Positions 33,694 to 33,754 of a DNA stretch of 33,754 nt are shown here, piece after piece (position 1 is the stretch's first letter; each line of letters begins with the position of its first letter). This stretch comes from Kangiellaceae bacterium. Its GTDB lineage: Bacteria; Pseudomonadota; Gammaproteobacteria; Enterobacterales; Kangiellaceae. The notes beneath the pieces are model-generated. The model ran no database searches and had not been told where the DNA came from. It saw only the letters and a program-made list of their open reading frames with translations. The translations under genes were made by a program, and so were the position numbers. Location: the NCBI GenBank assembly GCA_026196875.1, contig JAPHTP010000160.1, positions 1 to 33,754 on the forward strand, written 5' to 3'.

Positions 33694-33754
33694 GGATGCT
33701 AAGTCCTGATCTAACTTTTCAATCCTACGTATTTTTTGTGGATTATAAAAGCAC

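Larger units (their letters stand above)
27409..33754 (+). mobile_element. tRNA-Pro-integrated genomic island, left end (continues beyond window)
   Basis: Evidence: a tRNA 3' end at the boundary, a repeat-rich att region, an AlpA-like regulator, a P4-type tyrosine integrase, then a run of unrelated small cassette genes, in contrast to the conserved ihfA-merR-tRNA block to the left. No attR, transfer or phage structural genes are visible before the window ends. Confidence 0.8.
29453..33754 (+). mobile_element. Integron-type gene-cassette array without IntI (CALIN-like)
   Basis: Ten small forward genes alternate with 50-72-bp imperfect hairpins having attC architecture: R' boxes of GTTRNRY or GCTARRC type just before each gene, L' boxes such as TTAAC or TCAAC about 5 nt upstream, and matching R''/L'' arms at the end of the preceding gene. 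No integron integrase or attI is visible. The array runs out of the window or ends near 33700. Confidence 0.8.

Noticed and set aside
29374-33754. CRISPR array
   Set aside because: The repeated elements are divergent imperfect hairpins between genes of different size; there are no identical direct repeats with uniform spacers.
33694-33754. attR copy of the tRNA-Pro 3' end near the window end
   Set aside because: No match to the tRNA 3' sequence (27409-27431) was found there or elsewhere downstream.

Overview
The window comes from a moderately AT-rich gammaproteobacterium. The translation block thrS-infC-rpmI-rplT-pheS-pheT-ihfA-merR followed by tRNA-Pro is the standard gammaproteobacterial order, and WecA, a Vi-type nucleotide-sugar dehydrogenase and a bifunctional Sat/CysC fit a free-living, probably marine, lineage. 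A placement near Kangiellaceae or Oceanospirillales is a guess.

Bases 1-7483 hold exported proteins. First is the end of an acidic thrombospondin-3-repeat protein that continues in frame into a small outer-membrane-barrel-like domain. Next is a large FG-GAP/ASPIC-UnbV protein. After it comes an exported DUF255 (SSP411-type) protein carrying a DsbD-alpha-like C-terminal domain. Bases 7631-17276 hold sugar metabolism: pgi, wecA (reverse strand), a TviB-like dehydrogenase, a UDP-glucuronate 4-epimerase-like enzyme, manC, rmlA, rmlB and a VanZ-like membrane protein. They make precursors for a surface polysaccharide, but no glycosyltransferase, flippase or polymerase is present. Sat/CysC (17439-19151) makes PAPS.

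Bases 19377-27231 are the conserved translation block. infC has been re-started at an AUC codon (21462), and several genes have structured leaders. Intrinsic terminators and hairpins separate the transcription units. tRNA-Pro(GGG) lies at 27355-27431.

From the tRNA 3' end onward the window is an integrative element: a 526-bp att region with repeated TGACGGTATC-type sites, an AlpA-like regulator and a P4-type tyrosine integrase. Immediately after the integrase, from about 29453 to the window end, lies a run of small same-strand genes separated by 50-70-bp imperfect hairpins. These have the architecture of integron attC sites (R''-L''-loop-L'-R'). In several cassettes the R'' box is complementary to that cassette's own 5' end, which is the expected relation for integron gene cassettes. 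No intI is present in the window. This is therefore a CALIN-like array (attC sites without an integron integrase) at the integrase end of a tRNA-targeted island, and it is the most interesting part of the window. Cassette products are mostly unknown. One looks like a secreted TIMP/NTR-fold protein, two faintly resemble immunity-type proteins and one has zinc-ligand-like cysteines.

All assignments rest on reading motifs and hand alignments. No database search, folding program or tRNA scanner was run.
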